Assembly: GCA_029263335.1 (NCBI GenBank)
Contig: JAJCXS010000128.1
Coordinates: 1-56,335, forward strand
Direction of reading: 5' to 3'
Source of the DNA: Acidobacteriota bacterium
GTDB lineage: Bacteria; Acidobacteriota; UBA890; WLXD01
Length of the DNA stretch: 56,335 nt
The notes under the pieces are model-generated. The model saw only the letters and a list, made by a program, of their open reading frames with translations. It ran no database searches and had not been told where the DNA came from. Every line of letters begins with the position of its first letter. Position 1 is the stretch's first letter. Shown here piece by piece: positions 23,639 through 32,754 of this stretch. The position numbers and the translations under genes were made by a program.

Positions 23639-26425
23639 ATGAGCGTGCGCAAGCGCACCGGCAATCGAGCGGCCGCAGCCGGATGCGTATTGTTGCTCGC
23701 CGCGTCCCTTACCGGGGCGGGGCAGAGCACACCCCAAGCGGCCAAACTGCGCTTCTCCAACGCGCCAATCACTCTGGAATATCCGGAGACCTGGCGCGAT
23801 TGGGCGATTTCCCTGGCTGCCTATGCGGACGCGGCAGCGGCAACGCTCGAGGAGATCATCGGCACCCCGATTCCGGCGGGTACGATCCGATGGGAACCTG
23901 GGAGTTCCGGGCCGGGCACGAGCGCCGACGGAATCGTGGAGGTTAGCGCCCGCAACGGCGAAACGCTGGTGACCATGCGCACCAACGTCCCGCAGATGCT
24001 GCAGGACTTCGGTGCCTCCTATGCCCTGGGCTATGGGCGGTGGCTTGGAACCTACGTCGTGGGCAGGGTGGCGATGGGAGCACCAGGGCGTAACGCACCG
24101 TGGTGGACGGAAGGTGCCGCGTTGTACCTGACCGAACGACTGTTCCGCGAATCGCAGGCGACCACTCCCGTGCTGTACGGCATCGAGGGCAACTTCACGC
24201 GCGCCGCCCAGAGCCGACGACCAGTGGACCTGTCGGCAGATCCGCTCAACGACGCGGCCAGAGGCAAGGCGTACGCTACTTTCAAGCTCCTCGAGGCGAT
24301 TTACGGCGCCGACACCGTGGCGGCGGCAATCGGCCAGCTCGTCCGGCAGCCCTCCTCGGACCTCGTCGCCATCGTCAACGCGATTGGGCGTGAGCGGCAA
24401 CCGGACCCGGACCAGACTCTGCGGGACTGGCTGGTGCCAACGGTGAACATCGACGTCGGCCTCGAGAAGGTCGCGCTGCGCGACGGCAATGCGAGGCTGC
24501 GCGGCAAACTGCGGCGGCGCAGTCCCATCGCGATTCCCGTCACCGTTGAGGCACGCTGCGCCGACGGCGCGTTCGCCCAGCATGTAGTGGCAGCCGGCCT
24601 GGAGGATCAGGATTTCGAGATGGACGTTCCGTGTGAGCCGGTGGCCGTCCTCGTGGATCCGCTCGGATTGATCCCTGACGTGAATCGTTCCAACAACCGC
24701 TTCGGCTTCGGCGACGCCGAGCAGATTCGACGGTTCTTTGCCTTTGATGATCGTTTCTCCGTCGGCGAGCTGGAGTTCTCGGGCGAGATCACCCTGGATG
24801 AGGCGCAGCAACGCCAGGAGACCTTCCGCCTACGGCTGACCAACCACACCGATCAGACGACGGGTCTCGGCGTCCTGGTGAGTGCCGAGTGGGTTGAGCG
24901 CGCGGAGCGCCAGCAGCGGGCTTTCTTCGTCGATCTGGCTGCGCATGAAACACGCGTCATCGAGGAAGCCATGGCGTACCCCAACCGCGGTACCGGCCGC
25001 GCCCGTGTGACGGCGCGGTACTGGGAAGCAGCCAACATCGACGATCTCACCGGCAAGCTCGTGGGCACCGACCCCGGCACAATCAGCTCCTACGTCCTGC
25101 TGCGTGAAGCCCCCGAAGCGCCGCGGCGAGCCCGGCGCGGCATCTACCTGCGGCCACCGACCATCGCCGCGGCGGAAGGCACCGTGGTAACCGACAGTGA
25201 TGCGGTGTCGACGGAGCCGGTGAGCAGAACGGCGGGGGACGCCGATAACGGCACGGCCGCCATCGATTCCGAAGCCCTGGTGGCAGGCGACGCAGCGGAC
25301 ACACGCCTCGGCCTGCGACTCAGCTCGCCGCGGCCGGACACGGTCCCCATTGGCGATGTGAATCTGACTGCGGTCGTCAGCGGAAGCGAAATCGCGAGCG
25401 TTGAACACGTCGATTTCTTCGTCAACGACATTGACGTGGGTCGCGTCGAGACTTCGCCCTACCGGCTGCCCTACACGTTCCCGGAGGATGAGCGTGTTTT
25501 CGTGATCCGCGCCGTTGCCGTTGGTGGCGAACGCATCGCGTCCACGGAGCTCGTGCTCGACAGGGCATCGATCTCGTTTGGCAGCACTGTCAACCTGGTG
25601 ACCGTGCACGCGACAGTGCGCGACAGCGCCGGCCGCATCATCCGCGACCTGACTCCTGACGATTTTCGCGTGATCGAGGATGGCGTGGCACAGGAGATCG
25701 ACCAGTTTGATTTCGGGGAAGTGCCGGTGTCCGCAGCGCTGTTGTTGGACCAGAGCAGTTCGATGATTGGTGGCGGCATTCGTGCGGAGCGAGCCGGCGG
25801 CGGGAGGCTTGTCGAGTCTCTCGTCAGCGACATCAACCGCGCCATGGTGCTGGGCTTCAACGATCGTGTGTACATGTACTCAGACTTCACTCACGACAAG
25901 GAGATCCTCGCAGAGGCCCTCGAGGCCATCGACCCGGATGGCTCGACGGCGGTTTTCGACACCCTGGCCGAGTCGATCCGCAAACTCAATCGACGCTCGG
26001 GAAAGCGCGCGCTTATCGTTCTGTCCGACGGGCTCGACACGCACAGCGCCTTTGCCTACGAGGACGTACTCGAATACCTGCGCCAATCGGAGCCGCTCGT
26101 CTATACGGTGGGTGTGCAGTTGATGCATGAAGGAACGGAACTTGGCGATGCCAGCGGCGACGTGAAACGCGGCGTCGACCAGCTGCGCGCCTTTGCGGAC
26201 GCCACGGGTGGCGCGGCGTACTTTCCGCTGCAGCTCGAGGAGCTCGAAGAGATCTACGGGCTGATCGCCGACGAACTCAACAGCCAGTACTCGATCTCGT
26301 ACTATCCGAAGAACGTCCGCTACGACGGCGCCTTTCGCGCCATCCGTGTGGAGGTTCCCGGCAGGGCGGGGGCCTGGGTTCAGGTGCGTGAGGGCTACTA
26401 CGGCGTGAGGCCGGACGGGCGCTGA
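23639..26425 (+). CDS. Exported VWFA-related (Acidobacteria-type) protein with an N-terminal peptidase-like domain
   Basis: A 928-aa secreted protein. Residues 1-27 form a signal peptide. Residues about 40-280 resemble a gluzincin peptidase: APWWTEGAALYL matches the glutamate-helix motif (EGxA), but the HExxH helix is replaced by FGASYALGYGR, so it is probably inactive. A CARDB-like beta region (about 290-360, ending PDVNRSNNRFGF) and a long linker follow. The VWFA-related domain starts at about 650 (VNLVTVHATVRDSAGRIIRD; LTPDDFRVIEDG), with MIDAS DxSxS in DQSSSM from Asp704 and LSDGLD. The last part (SQYSISYYP) is typical of the TIGR03436-type family. The function is unknown; envelope or secretion roles are guesses. 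Confidence 0.82.
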   Translation: MSVRKRTGNRAAAAGCVLLLAASLTGAGQSTPQAAKLRFSNAPITLEYPETWRDWAISLAAYADAAAATLEEIIGTPIPAGTIRWEPGSSGPGTSADGIVEVSARNGETLVTMRTNVPQMLQDFGASYALGYGRWLGTYVVGRVAMGAPGRNAPWWTEGAALYLTERLFRESQATTPVLYGIEGNFTRAAQSRRPVDLSADPLNDAARGKAYATFKLLEAIYGADTVAAAIGQLVRQPSSDLVAIVNAIGRERQPDPDQTLRDWLVPTVNIDVGLEKVALRDGNARLRGKLRRRSPIAIPVTVEARCADGAFAQHVVAAGLEDQDFEMDVPCEPVAVLVDPLGLIPDVNRSNNRFGFGDAEQIRRFFAFDDRFSVGELEFSGEITLDEAQQRQETFRLRLTNHTDQTTGLGVLVSAEWVERAERQQRAFFVDLAAHETRVIEEAMAYPNRGTGRARVTARYWEAANIDDLTGKLVGTDPGTISSYVLLREAPEAPRRARRGIYLRPPTIAAAEGTVVTDSDAVSTEPVSRTAGDADNGTAAIDSEALVAGDAADTRLGLRLSSPRPDTVPIGDVNLTAVVSGSEIASVEHVDFFVNDIDVGRVETSPYRLPYTFPEDERVFVIRAVAVGGERIASTELVLDRASISFGSTVNLVTVHATVRDSAGRIIRDLTPDDFRVIEDGVAQEIDQFDFGEVPVSAALLLDQSSSMIGGGIRAERAGGGRLVESLVSDINRAMVLGFNDRVYMYSDFTHDKEILAEALEAIDPDGSTAVFDTLAESIRKLNRRSGKRALIVLSDGLDTHSAFAYEDVLEYLRQSEPLVYTVGVQLMHEGTELGDASGDVKRGVDQLRAFADATGGAAYFPLQLEELEEIYGLIADELNSQYSISYYPKNVRYDGAFRAIRVEVPGRAGAWVQVREGYYGVRPDGR

Positions 26426-26430
26426 GCGAA

Positions 26431-27528
26431 GTGCGCACGCCGTCACTCGTCCTAGCCCTCGCGTCGTTGGGCATGGTGGCGCTCGTCGGCACATTGGAGG
26501 GCTCGCCCGGTTCGACTTGGCCGGGGGCTCAAGAGCGAGGGCCATGGGCGCCGACGACCGAAGAGGTTCAGCTGGCCGACGAGGTCCGCGTGCTGCTGAA
26601 TGACGCCCGTGACGAGGCGGCGCTGCCCGTCCTCGGCCAGCACCCTCTTCTGGACCGCTTCGCGTACCAGCATGCGCGCGAAATGGCCACTCGCGGGTCC
26701 GTGACGCACCACTCGCATTGGTACGGCATGAGCACCAGCACGCGCTTCAAACTCGCTTTCCCTGGCGTCTATCAGTTCGGCGAAAACGTCGCCGTCAATC
26801 GCCGACCCCAGGAGCTACACCGGGCCCTGATGGAGAGCGCCGGTCACCGGCTCAACCGCATGGACCCTGCGTTCACGCACGTCGGCCTCGCCGTGGCGCG
26901 TGCCGGAGACCACCAGGTCTATCTCGCCGAGGTGTTCGTGCGGGTTGCTAACGAGAGCGCGCTAGCCGAAATCGATGTTCTCTACACGGAACTTCCGCCG
27001 CCGGCGTTACCGCCAGACGAGCCGAACTACGGCGAGGTGAGGGGAGAGACCGTCCGTATCGGCCGGCCCCGCGAGGACAATCCTGAGTTCTGGACCCAGC
27101 GCGGTATCGATGCTTTCAATGGCGGCCGCTACGAAGAGGCCGTCGGTTTATTTCAGCGGTCGATCGAGATCGACTCGACCTACGAGTACGCTTACTACAA
27201 CCTCGCGCGCGCGCATCTCGCCAACAGCGAGCCCGGGCCCGCCCTCGAGATCCTGCAACGACTGACCGAGAAGGACCCGGACGACGCCGATGCATGGAGT
27301 AGCACCGGCACGGCTCTGCTCCTGTTGCAGCGAGCCGACGAAGCCGTGGACGCCTTCAGCGAGGTTCTGCGTCTCCGGGCGCGGGACGCAGGGAGCTGGT
27401 ATAACCTCGGCCTTGCGCACGAGATGCAGGGTAGCCTCGACATCGCTGAACGTGCCTACCGTCAGGCACTACACGTAGATCCCGCACTGACTGAGGCGGC
27501 CGCCGCGCTCGCACGCATCACACGTTGA
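26431..27528 (+). CDS. Exported CAP/SCP-domain protein with TPR repeats
   Basis: A 365-aa protein starting at GTG 26431, 5 nt after the VWFA gene. An N-terminal hydrophobic signal is followed by a CAP domain (about 45-175: LLDRFAYQHAREMATRG, THHSHW, FGENVA, SAGHRLNRMDPAFTHVGLAV). The His/Glu positions of the CAP cavity are present. Three or so TPRs occupy about 220-360 (ALEILQRLTEKDPDDADAW, AGSWYNLGLAHEMQGSLDIA). Bacterial CAP proteins are often linked to the cell envelope, and the TPRs suggest a scaffold. It probably works with the VWFA protein. Confidence 0.82.
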   Translation: MRTPSLVLALASLGMVALVGTLEGSPGSTWPGAQERGPWAPTTEEVQLADEVRVLLNDARDEAALPVLGQHPLLDRFAYQHAREMATRGSVTHHSHWYGMSTSTRFKLAFPGVYQFGENVAVNRRPQELHRALMESAGHRLNRMDPAFTHVGLAVARAGDHQVYLAEVFVRVANESALAEIDVLYTELPPPALPPDEPNYGEVRGETVRIGRPREDNPEFWTQRGIDAFNGGRYEEAVGLFQRSIEIDSTYEYAYYNLARAHLANSEPGPALEILQRLTEKDPDDADAWSSTGTALLLLQRADEAVDAFSEVLRLRARDAGSWYNLGLAHEMQGSLDIAERAYRQALHVDPALTEAAAALARITR

Positions 27529-27553
27529 ACTGGTAACCATCCGAGGCGAGAAC

Positions 27554-28036
27554 GTGGGAATCCGGGAAGATCTCCTGAAGAAGGTCGCCGCCGAGATCAC
27601 CGAGCTCGAGCGGGAGCTGAAGGTCGACCTGCCACGGCAGCTGTTCGAGGCTGCCGCCCATGGCGACCTCAGCGAGAACGCCGAGCACGAGGCCGCCAAA
27701 GACCGCAAGGACACCGTCACGGGATTGCTCCTGAAGCTCTACGAGCGGCGACAGGGCATCTCGAACATGAACACGCAGCAGATCCCGCACGACTCGGTCG
27801 GCTTCTGGTCGACCGTCGAGGTCCTCGATCTGGACAACGACGAGGAAATGACCTACCTGCTGGTCTCGCCCGATGAGTCGGACCCGAAGAGCGGGCGAAT
27901 CTCGATGACCTCGCCAATCGGCCGCGCGCTCGCGGGCTGCCAAGACGGCGACGAAGTAGCGGTCGAAACGCCGCGCGGCACGCGCAATTACGAGGTTCTC
28001 TCGTTCACGACCATCCACGAGGCACAAACGGACTGA
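27554..28036 (+). CDS. GreA/GreB-family transcript cleavage factor
   Basis: A 160-aa protein starting at GTG 27554. The N-terminal coiled coil carries the acidic tip AAAHGDLSENAEHEAAK, the motif that enters the RNA polymerase secondary channel and activates transcript cleavage. The C-terminal FKBP-like domain has SPIGRALAGCQDGDEVAVETPRG. The length matches GreA (about 158). The loop between the domains (SPDESDPKSGRISMTS) fits GreA better than GreB. Confidence 0.88.
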   Translation: MGIREDLLKKVAAEITELERELKVDLPRQLFEAAAHGDLSENAEHEAAKDRKDTVTGLLLKLYERRQGISNMNTQQIPHDSVGFWSTVEVLDLDNDEEMTYLLVSPDESDPKSGRISMTSPIGRALAGCQDGDEVAVETPRGTRNYEVLSFTTIHEAQTD

Positions 28037-28040
28037 GACC

Positions 28041-29102
28041 GTGACCAACGTGCAGGCCGCGCGAGCAAGACATCGCGAGCCGCCTCTGGCGGCCTCCGTG
28101 AGTCCTGCGCGCCACGGCGGCCCGCTGCTCGTCGGCCTGGTCGCCATCTTCGCGCTGGCCAGCGCCGCCACCGCGGGCTACGTGATCATCGAGGGGTGGA
28201 CGGTTCTCGAAGCCGTGTACATGGTGGTCATCACCATGAGCACCGTCGGTTTTCGTGAGGTTCACCCCCTCAGCCCCGCCGGACGAGCGCTAACAACGGG
28301 ACTCATCCTGACGGGGGTTGCCGCCTTTGCTTATGTGGCGGCGTCGGGGTTTCGACTCATGCTCGAGGGCGAGCTACGCCGCGTAGTAGGGAGACGTCGT
28401 ATGGACAAGGAGATCGCCGGCCTCAGGAACCACATCATCGTCTGCGGCTACGGCCGCGTCGGACAGGAGGTGTGCCGCAACCTGCTGGCCGACGGCGTGC
28501 CCCTCGTGGTGGTCGAGCAGGACGACGAGCAGGTCCGGCTGCTGGGAGAGGAAGGCCTGCCCTTTGTTCGTGGCGACGCGGTCGACGAGAACACATTGCT
28601 CGAAGCGGGCCTGCGCCGGGCGCGCGGAGTGCTTCTGACACTGTCGTACGAGGCCGACAACGTGTACGTAACGCTGATCGCCAAGGAATGCCGACAGGAC
28701 ATCCATGTCATCGCGCGAAGCGTTAGCGAGGCAGGGGAGCGCCGCCTGAAGGCGGCGGGGGCCGATCGAGTGGTGTCGCCGGAGCGAATCGGCGCGCGAT
28801 CCATGTCCAACTCGGTTTCCCGCCCCAACGCTGTGGACTTTACCGACATCGTCACGGCCCGAGAAAGTCTCTCGCTGGAGATCGACGAGCAGCGAATCTC
28901 GGGCGAATCTCAGCTTGCCGGCAAGACCATCGCCGAGTGCGAGATTCGTCGTAACTATGGCCTCATCGTCGTCGGGATCCTGACCGCAGACGGCGATATG
29001 CTCTTCAACCCCGAGCCCGGCGCCCGGATCGAAGCCGACTCGACGTTGATCATCCTTGGCGAGCGAGATGCCGTGCAACGTTTCGCCGCGGATGTCAGCT
29101 GA
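28041..29102 (+). CDS. Two-TM potassium channel with RCK domains
   Basis: A 353-aa K+ channel subunit, GTG start, 4 nt after the GreA-like gene. TM1 (about 29-50), a pore helix with filter T68-V69-G70-F71, TM2 (about 84-105), then RCK_N with Rossmann motif IIVCGYGRVGQEV and RCK_C (LAGKTIAECEIRRNYGLIVVGI). The filter is TVGFRE instead of the classical TVGYGD. This variant occurs in bacterial channel relatives and should still conduct K+, but selectivity may differ. RCK domains imply gating by a cytoplasmic ligand. Confidence 0.88.
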   Translation: MTNVQAARARHREPPLAASVSPARHGGPLLVGLVAIFALASAATAGYVIIEGWTVLEAVYMVVITMSTVGFREVHPLSPAGRALTTGLILTGVAAFAYVAASGFRLMLEGELRRVVGRRRMDKEIAGLRNHIIVCGYGRVGQEVCRNLLADGVPLVVVEQDDEQVRLLGEEGLPFVRGDAVDENTLLEAGLRRARGVLLTLSYEADNVYVTLIAKECRQDIHVIARSVSEAGERRLKAAGADRVVSPERIGARSMSNSVSRPNAVDFTDIVTARESLSLEIDEQRISGESQLAGKTIAECEIRRNYGLIVVGILTADGDMLFNPEPGARIEADSTLIILGERDAVQRFAADVS

Positions 29103-29147
29103 CGTGGCCTGTGCCCGGGCAACTCGACACGAGTCGGTGCCCACGCA

Positions 29148-29153
29148 TATAAT
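29148..29153 (+). promoter_or_regulatory. -10 hexamer TATAAT, 99 bp before ATG 29253
   Basis: Consensus TATAAT within TATAATTCGCC, the same 11-mer as before miaB. It implies a leader of about 90 nt for the gene at 29253. No clear -35 is seen. Confidence 0.45.
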
Positions 29154-29252
29154 TCGCCAGCCTTTGAACCCGACCAGCGCGAACTCCTCGCGCTCTGTGT
29201 CTTCCCGCAATCCACGGCAATCGCCGGAACAAGTGTTTATCAGGAGCAGCTC

Positions 29253-30347
29253 ATGGCGCTCAAGAAGAGCCTTACTGATCCCCTGAACTGGTTGCTCCTG
29301 CTGCTGGCCGGTGCCTTCTTCTACTACATCACCGCGGTGCCGTACTTCACCGACCTTTATCTGAAGACACCGCAGGAGATGACGTTCACGGAGTACCTGG
29401 CGAGCCCCAGCCATCCGCGCGAGTTCATGTTGCATGCACTGAGCGCCCCGCCGGCCAGTATCGAGGTCGTCATTACGGGCCTCGAGGTCGTGCACATCGA
29501 CCAGGACTCGATCCTGCTGGTAGACCCGACGATGGGTAGCGCCATGGCGGCACCTGCACCCGCGACAGCGCCGACCGGCGACGAGGCGGCCGGCGACGAA
29601 CAGGCTGCAGATGACGGCCAGGACGACGACGCCAGCGATGTGCTCGATTTCCTGCCCGAGGTCGATACTCCCACCAACGAGATCCTCATCGCGGGGGACA
29701 ACCTCGACCTCTTGCCGCTGACCGTCGGCCAGACCGTGGACATCCAGGTGCACGGCCTGCACGAAACCGCCATCGGCTGGGTGCCGCTGAACCCCAGCCT
29801 GGCGGGCACGGATCAGGAAGACCTCTTCACCAAGGAGCAGCTCGACGCCCTTGATCTGATGAAGGTCCACGATAGCGACAACAAAGTGGACATCCCTTAT
29901 GTCGAGGTCGACGAGATGCGCTTCGCCGACCAGATTCATGCTTTGGGCGAACCGATGACGCTCGAGGAGCTGGCCAACGACACGACCTACATCCAGACCT
30001 TTGCGAGGCTGGCTGGAGGAAGCGTCGACGCGTACAACGTCACCCTGGACGAAAAGCGGTTCGCCGAGCGCGCCCCGTACTTCATCGTCTCGGACGCGGA
30101 CGGTCGCAAGGCACAGGTCTTCTTCAACTCGCGCTTGCTGTCGGAGTGGTACTGGGCGATGGATCGGCTGGGCGGCCAGGATGTGGTCGTGCGCGGCACG
30201 CTGCGACAGTTCACCCCGAGCCAGTTGCGCAACCTCGAAGCGGGAGACAACACTCAGGCGGTCATCGATGGCTACGCGATCCTGTCGCGCGACGGCACGG
30301 TGGTCATCAGCCTGGAGAACCCGCTTGGTGGATTCGGCATCGAGTAA
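29253..30347 (+). CDS. Membrane-anchored hypothetical protein
   Basis: A 364-aa protein I do not recognise. One N-terminal membrane segment (WLLLLLAGAFFYYITAV, about 13-29) is followed by an extracytoplasmic-looking domain. An Ala/Asp/Glu-rich low-complexity linker (about 95-130) splits it. The C-terminal half has a beta-rich segment (DVVVRGTLRQFTPSQLRN, ending GYAILSRDGTVVISLENP) reminiscent of an OB-like fold. It precedes the HD gene by 10 nt. Confidence 0.7.
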   Translation: MALKKSLTDPLNWLLLLLAGAFFYYITAVPYFTDLYLKTPQEMTFTEYLASPSHPREFMLHALSAPPASIEVVITGLEVVHIDQDSILLVDPTMGSAMAAPAPATAPTGDEAAGDEQAADDGQDDDASDVLDFLPEVDTPTNEILIAGDNLDLLPLTVGQTVDIQVHGLHETAIGWVPLNPSLAGTDQEDLFTKEQLDALDLMKVHDSDNKVDIPYVEVDEMRFADQIHALGEPMTLEELANDTTYIQTFARLAGGSVDAYNVTLDEKRFAERAPYFIVSDADGRKAQVFFNSRLLSEWYWAMDRLGGQDVVVRGTLRQFTPSQLRNLEAGDNTQAVIDGYAILSRDGTVVISLENPLGGFGIE

Positions 30348-30357
30348 GTCCAGCACG

Positions 30358-30918
30358 ATGACTCCCAGTAGGGAACGGGCCTGGGCACTGCTCACCGAGC
30401 ACACCCAGAACCTGAATCTGCTCAAGCACGCGCTCGGCGTAGAGGCCGCGATGCGCGCCTATGCGCGTACCTTCGAGGCCGACGAAGAGCTGTGGGGTGT
30501 CGTGGGACTGCTGCACGATCTCGACTACGAGAAACATCCGTCTCTCGAAGAGCATCCGTTCGTGGGAGCAGAAATCCTGCGTGAGAATGGTTACTCGGAG
30601 GAGGTCGTCCAGGCGGTGCTCGGCCATGCGGACCACACCGGAGTGGCGCGCGAGACACAGATGGCGAAAGCGCTGTACGCAGTCGACGAGCTCGTCGGCT
30701 TCGTCGTCGCGGTGGCACTGGTGCGACCGAGCAGATCCATCACCGATCTGCCGATCAAGTCGGTCACCAAGAAGTTCAAGGACAAGGCATTCTGCCGGGC
30801 CATCGATCGGGACCACTTGCGTGCCGGCGCCGAGCAACTGGGCGTCGAAATGCGCGACCACGTGGTGACTGTTGCCGGCGCGCTGGCGGGAATCGCCGCT
30901 GAACTCGAGCTCGCCTAA
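30358..30918 (+). CDS. HD-domain (HDIG-type) phosphohydrolase
   Basis: A 186-aa protein with the HDIG pattern: His24 in LLKHALGVEAAM, His53-Asp54 in GLLHDLDYEKHP, and a third metal-ligand region in GHADHTG. Such proteins hydrolyse nucleotides or phosphodiesters; the substrate is not evident. The start, ATG 30358, is 10 nt after the preceding gene, so co-expression is likely. Confidence 0.8.
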   Translation: MTPSRERAWALLTEHTQNLNLLKHALGVEAAMRAYARTFEADEELWGVVGLLHDLDYEKHPSLEEHPFVGAEILRENGYSEEVVQAVLGHADHTGVARETQMAKALYAVDELVGFVVAVALVRPSRSITDLPIKSVTKKFKDKAFCRAIDRDHLRAGAEQLGVEMRDHVVTVAGALAGIAAELELA

Positions 30919-30966
30919 CGCCTGTTCCCATGCGCCTTGCCGACGCCGTGGGCCAGGAGCTTTGGC

Positions 30967-32235
30967 TCATGCGCCGTCGCTGTCTGCCGCGGCGCGTGCC
31001 TGCGCGATGCCGGAACTTGCGGCGAAGGGCAAGGCGACGATGAACAGCAGGATCATCACCACCTCTGAATCACTGAAGTTGTACTCGAACATCCCCATGG
31101 TCAGAAAAGCCGCCAGCGCCGCCAGGGCGGCGCGCGCCTCCGGCCCGCCTTCTCCGAAGGGCCCCGCGTAGCGCAGCACGCGCCATGCCCCCAGACAGAT
31201 CGACGCCATCAACCACGCCCAGGCGACAAGCCCCAGGATGCCGCGCTCGGCGGCGATTTGCAGGATGTCGTTGTGCAGGTGAGGGTTGGTCTCCTGCACG
31301 GCCCAGTCGACTCGCCACGCGGGGTAGACGCGCTCCATCAGTCCCGGGCCGATCCCGAGCCAGGGGTGGGTCCGGATGATCTTCAAGCCGGTAACCGCCA
31401 TGGCCAGCCGATCCACGTTCGTCGGGTTGTCCAGCGAGAATATGCTCGCCCCGCGGTCGAACAGCACTTCCGGGCCAGCGAGGGAAAGCAACACGATGAC
31501 GGCCACGACCAGAACCACCAACAGGATCGCGCCGTAAGCGGCCCATGGCCGACCGGGCCGCGCGCTCGACGGCGCCTGACCGCGCACAAAACGCGACAGT
31601 AGCCATACGGTGAGTCCCACGGCACAGCCGATCCACCCAGACCTCGTCATGGTCAGGCCCAACAGGACGACGGCACCGATGGCCACGACACGGTGCCACA
31701 GCCAGCCCCGGCCACTCTGCACGGTGAGCAAGAGCGGGATCGCCAGCATGAGCGCACCCGCGTAGGTCATGTAGTGACCGAGCGTTCCATCCGGCCGATA
31801 CGTTCCGGGCATTTCGCCGCGCTGCATTGCCAGGAGAGTTTCCGCCAGGCCGATCAGGATCGCCAGAAGGATTCCCGCACCGAAAACCCGCACGCCGATG
31901 TTGCGCATACGGGGGTGCTGGTAGGCGAGATACGTAACCGGCGGCGCCACCCAAAGGAACACATCGCGCAGTTCCCAGATGCTCTCGACCGGAGCCCGCG
32001 AGGCCAGCGCCGAAACTACGGAAACGCCCCAGAACGCCATCAGCGGAGTGCCCACCAACGAGAACACGTCGCCCGCCGGTCCGCGGGCTGGCTCCGGTAC
32101 GTGGCCGGCGCGATTCAGCTCGGCGCGCAGCCAGTTGGCGCACCACACGACGCCCGCCAACCACAGTGCGGTCTCCGATACGGCGATCGAGACCGACATG
32201 CTGACCGTCCAGAGCAGCACAAGGGCCAGGAACAA
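30967..32235 (-). CDS. O-antigen ligase family (Wzy/WaaL-like) membrane protein
   Basis: A 422-aa polytopic protein with about 10-12 hydrophobic segments. The large loop near the C-terminus contains RTHPWLGIGPG and NPHLHNDILQIAAERGILGL, the signature region of the Wzy_C/O-antigen ligase family. It would join or polymerise glycans on a lipid carrier at the periplasmic face. The TTG start at 32235 is uncertain because the frame is open upstream. No glycan gene cluster surrounds it. Confidence 0.82.
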   Translation of the reverse strand: MFLALVLLWTVSMSVSIAVSETALWLAGVVWCANWLRAELNRAGHVPEPARGPAGDVFSLVGTPLMAFWGVSVVSALASRAPVESIWELRDVFLWVAPPVTYLAYQHPRMRNIGVRVFGAGILLAILIGLAETLLAMQRGEMPGTYRPDGTLGHYMTYAGALMLAIPLLLTVQSGRGWLWHRVVAIGAVVLLGLTMTRSGWIGCAVGLTVWLLSRFVRGQAPSSARPGRPWAAYGAILLVVLVVAVIVLLSLAGPEVLFDRGASIFSLDNPTNVDRLAMAVTGLKIIRTHPWLGIGPGLMERVYPAWRVDWAVQETNPHLHNDILQIAAERGILGLVAWAWLMASICLGAWRVLRYAGPFGEGGPEARAALAALAAFLTMGMFEYNFSDSEVVMILLFIVALPFAASSGIAQARAAADSDGA

Positions 32236-32444
32236 CTGGCCTGCGCCATCGCGGCCGACCCAAGAACTGGCGAAAGCTGGTAGTCGGATCGGATCTCCTC
32301 CAGGGCGAAGGGAAGGCGACGCCCGCGCTCACGATATCCAGTAGCTCTCGCGCGGGCAATCTCTTGCCCGCGTAATCTGCTCCCATGCATCCCGCTGCCG
32401 TGTGGCGCGGCGACGGCCGGCGACGCGCTCGGCCCCCGACCCGC

Positions 32445-32450
32445 TACAAT
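32445..32450 (+). promoter_or_regulatory. -10-like TACAAT 7 nt before the acylphosphatase ATG
   Basis: TACAAT ends 7 nt before ATG 32458 and no Shine-Dalgarno is present, which points to a leaderless transcript. The 222-bp gap between the divergent O-antigen ligase and acylphosphatase genes shows nothing else definite. Confidence 0.45.
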
Positions 32451-32457
32451 CGCGCAG

Positions 32458-32739
32458 ATGGCAACTCGATGCGTATCGCTACGAATTCATGGACGGGTAC
32501 AGCGTGTCTTCTATCGCGCCAAGGCGCGGGCGGCGGCAGTCGGACTCGGCCTGCGTGGCTGGGTCCGTAACCGAGACGATGGTACGGTCGAGGCTGCCGC
32601 GTGCGGACCGTCGGAAGCCGTGGAACAGTACATTTCGTGGTGCCGCCAGGGCCCGCCGGCAGCCCGCGTTGGCCGTGTGGAGGTGCGCGAGATGCTGCCC
32701 GAAGACACCCTTGGCGAGACCTTCGATGTTCGACGCTGA
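32458..32739 (+). CDS. acyP: Acylphosphatase
   Basis: A 93-aa enzyme hydrolysing carboxyl-phosphate bonds such as acetyl-phosphate. The phosphate-binding loop reads GRVQRVFYR against the usual GxVQGVxFR, so one loop Gly is Arg. The catalytic Arg at the end of the loop and the catalytic Asn in GWVRNRDDGTVEA are present. Length is normal. It precedes sppA by 15 nt. Confidence 0.9.
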   Translation: MATRCVSLRIHGRVQRVFYRAKARAAAVGLGLRGWVRNRDDGTVEAAACGPSEAVEQYISWCRQGPPAARVGRVEVREMLPEDTLGETFDVRR

Positions 32740-32754
32740 CAACGGACCCGTGCA

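Noticed and set aside
28374-30425. 683-aa open frame on the minus strand
   Set aside because: It is antisense to the K+ channel and the 29253 gene, both of which have recognisable domains or features. Long antisense frames are common in GC-rich DNA.
31070-32386. 438-aa minus-strand frame overlapping the O-antigen ligase
   Set aside because: The overlapping ligase frame has the membrane segments and HxHND motif. This one is Arg/Gly/Pro-rich and shadow-like.
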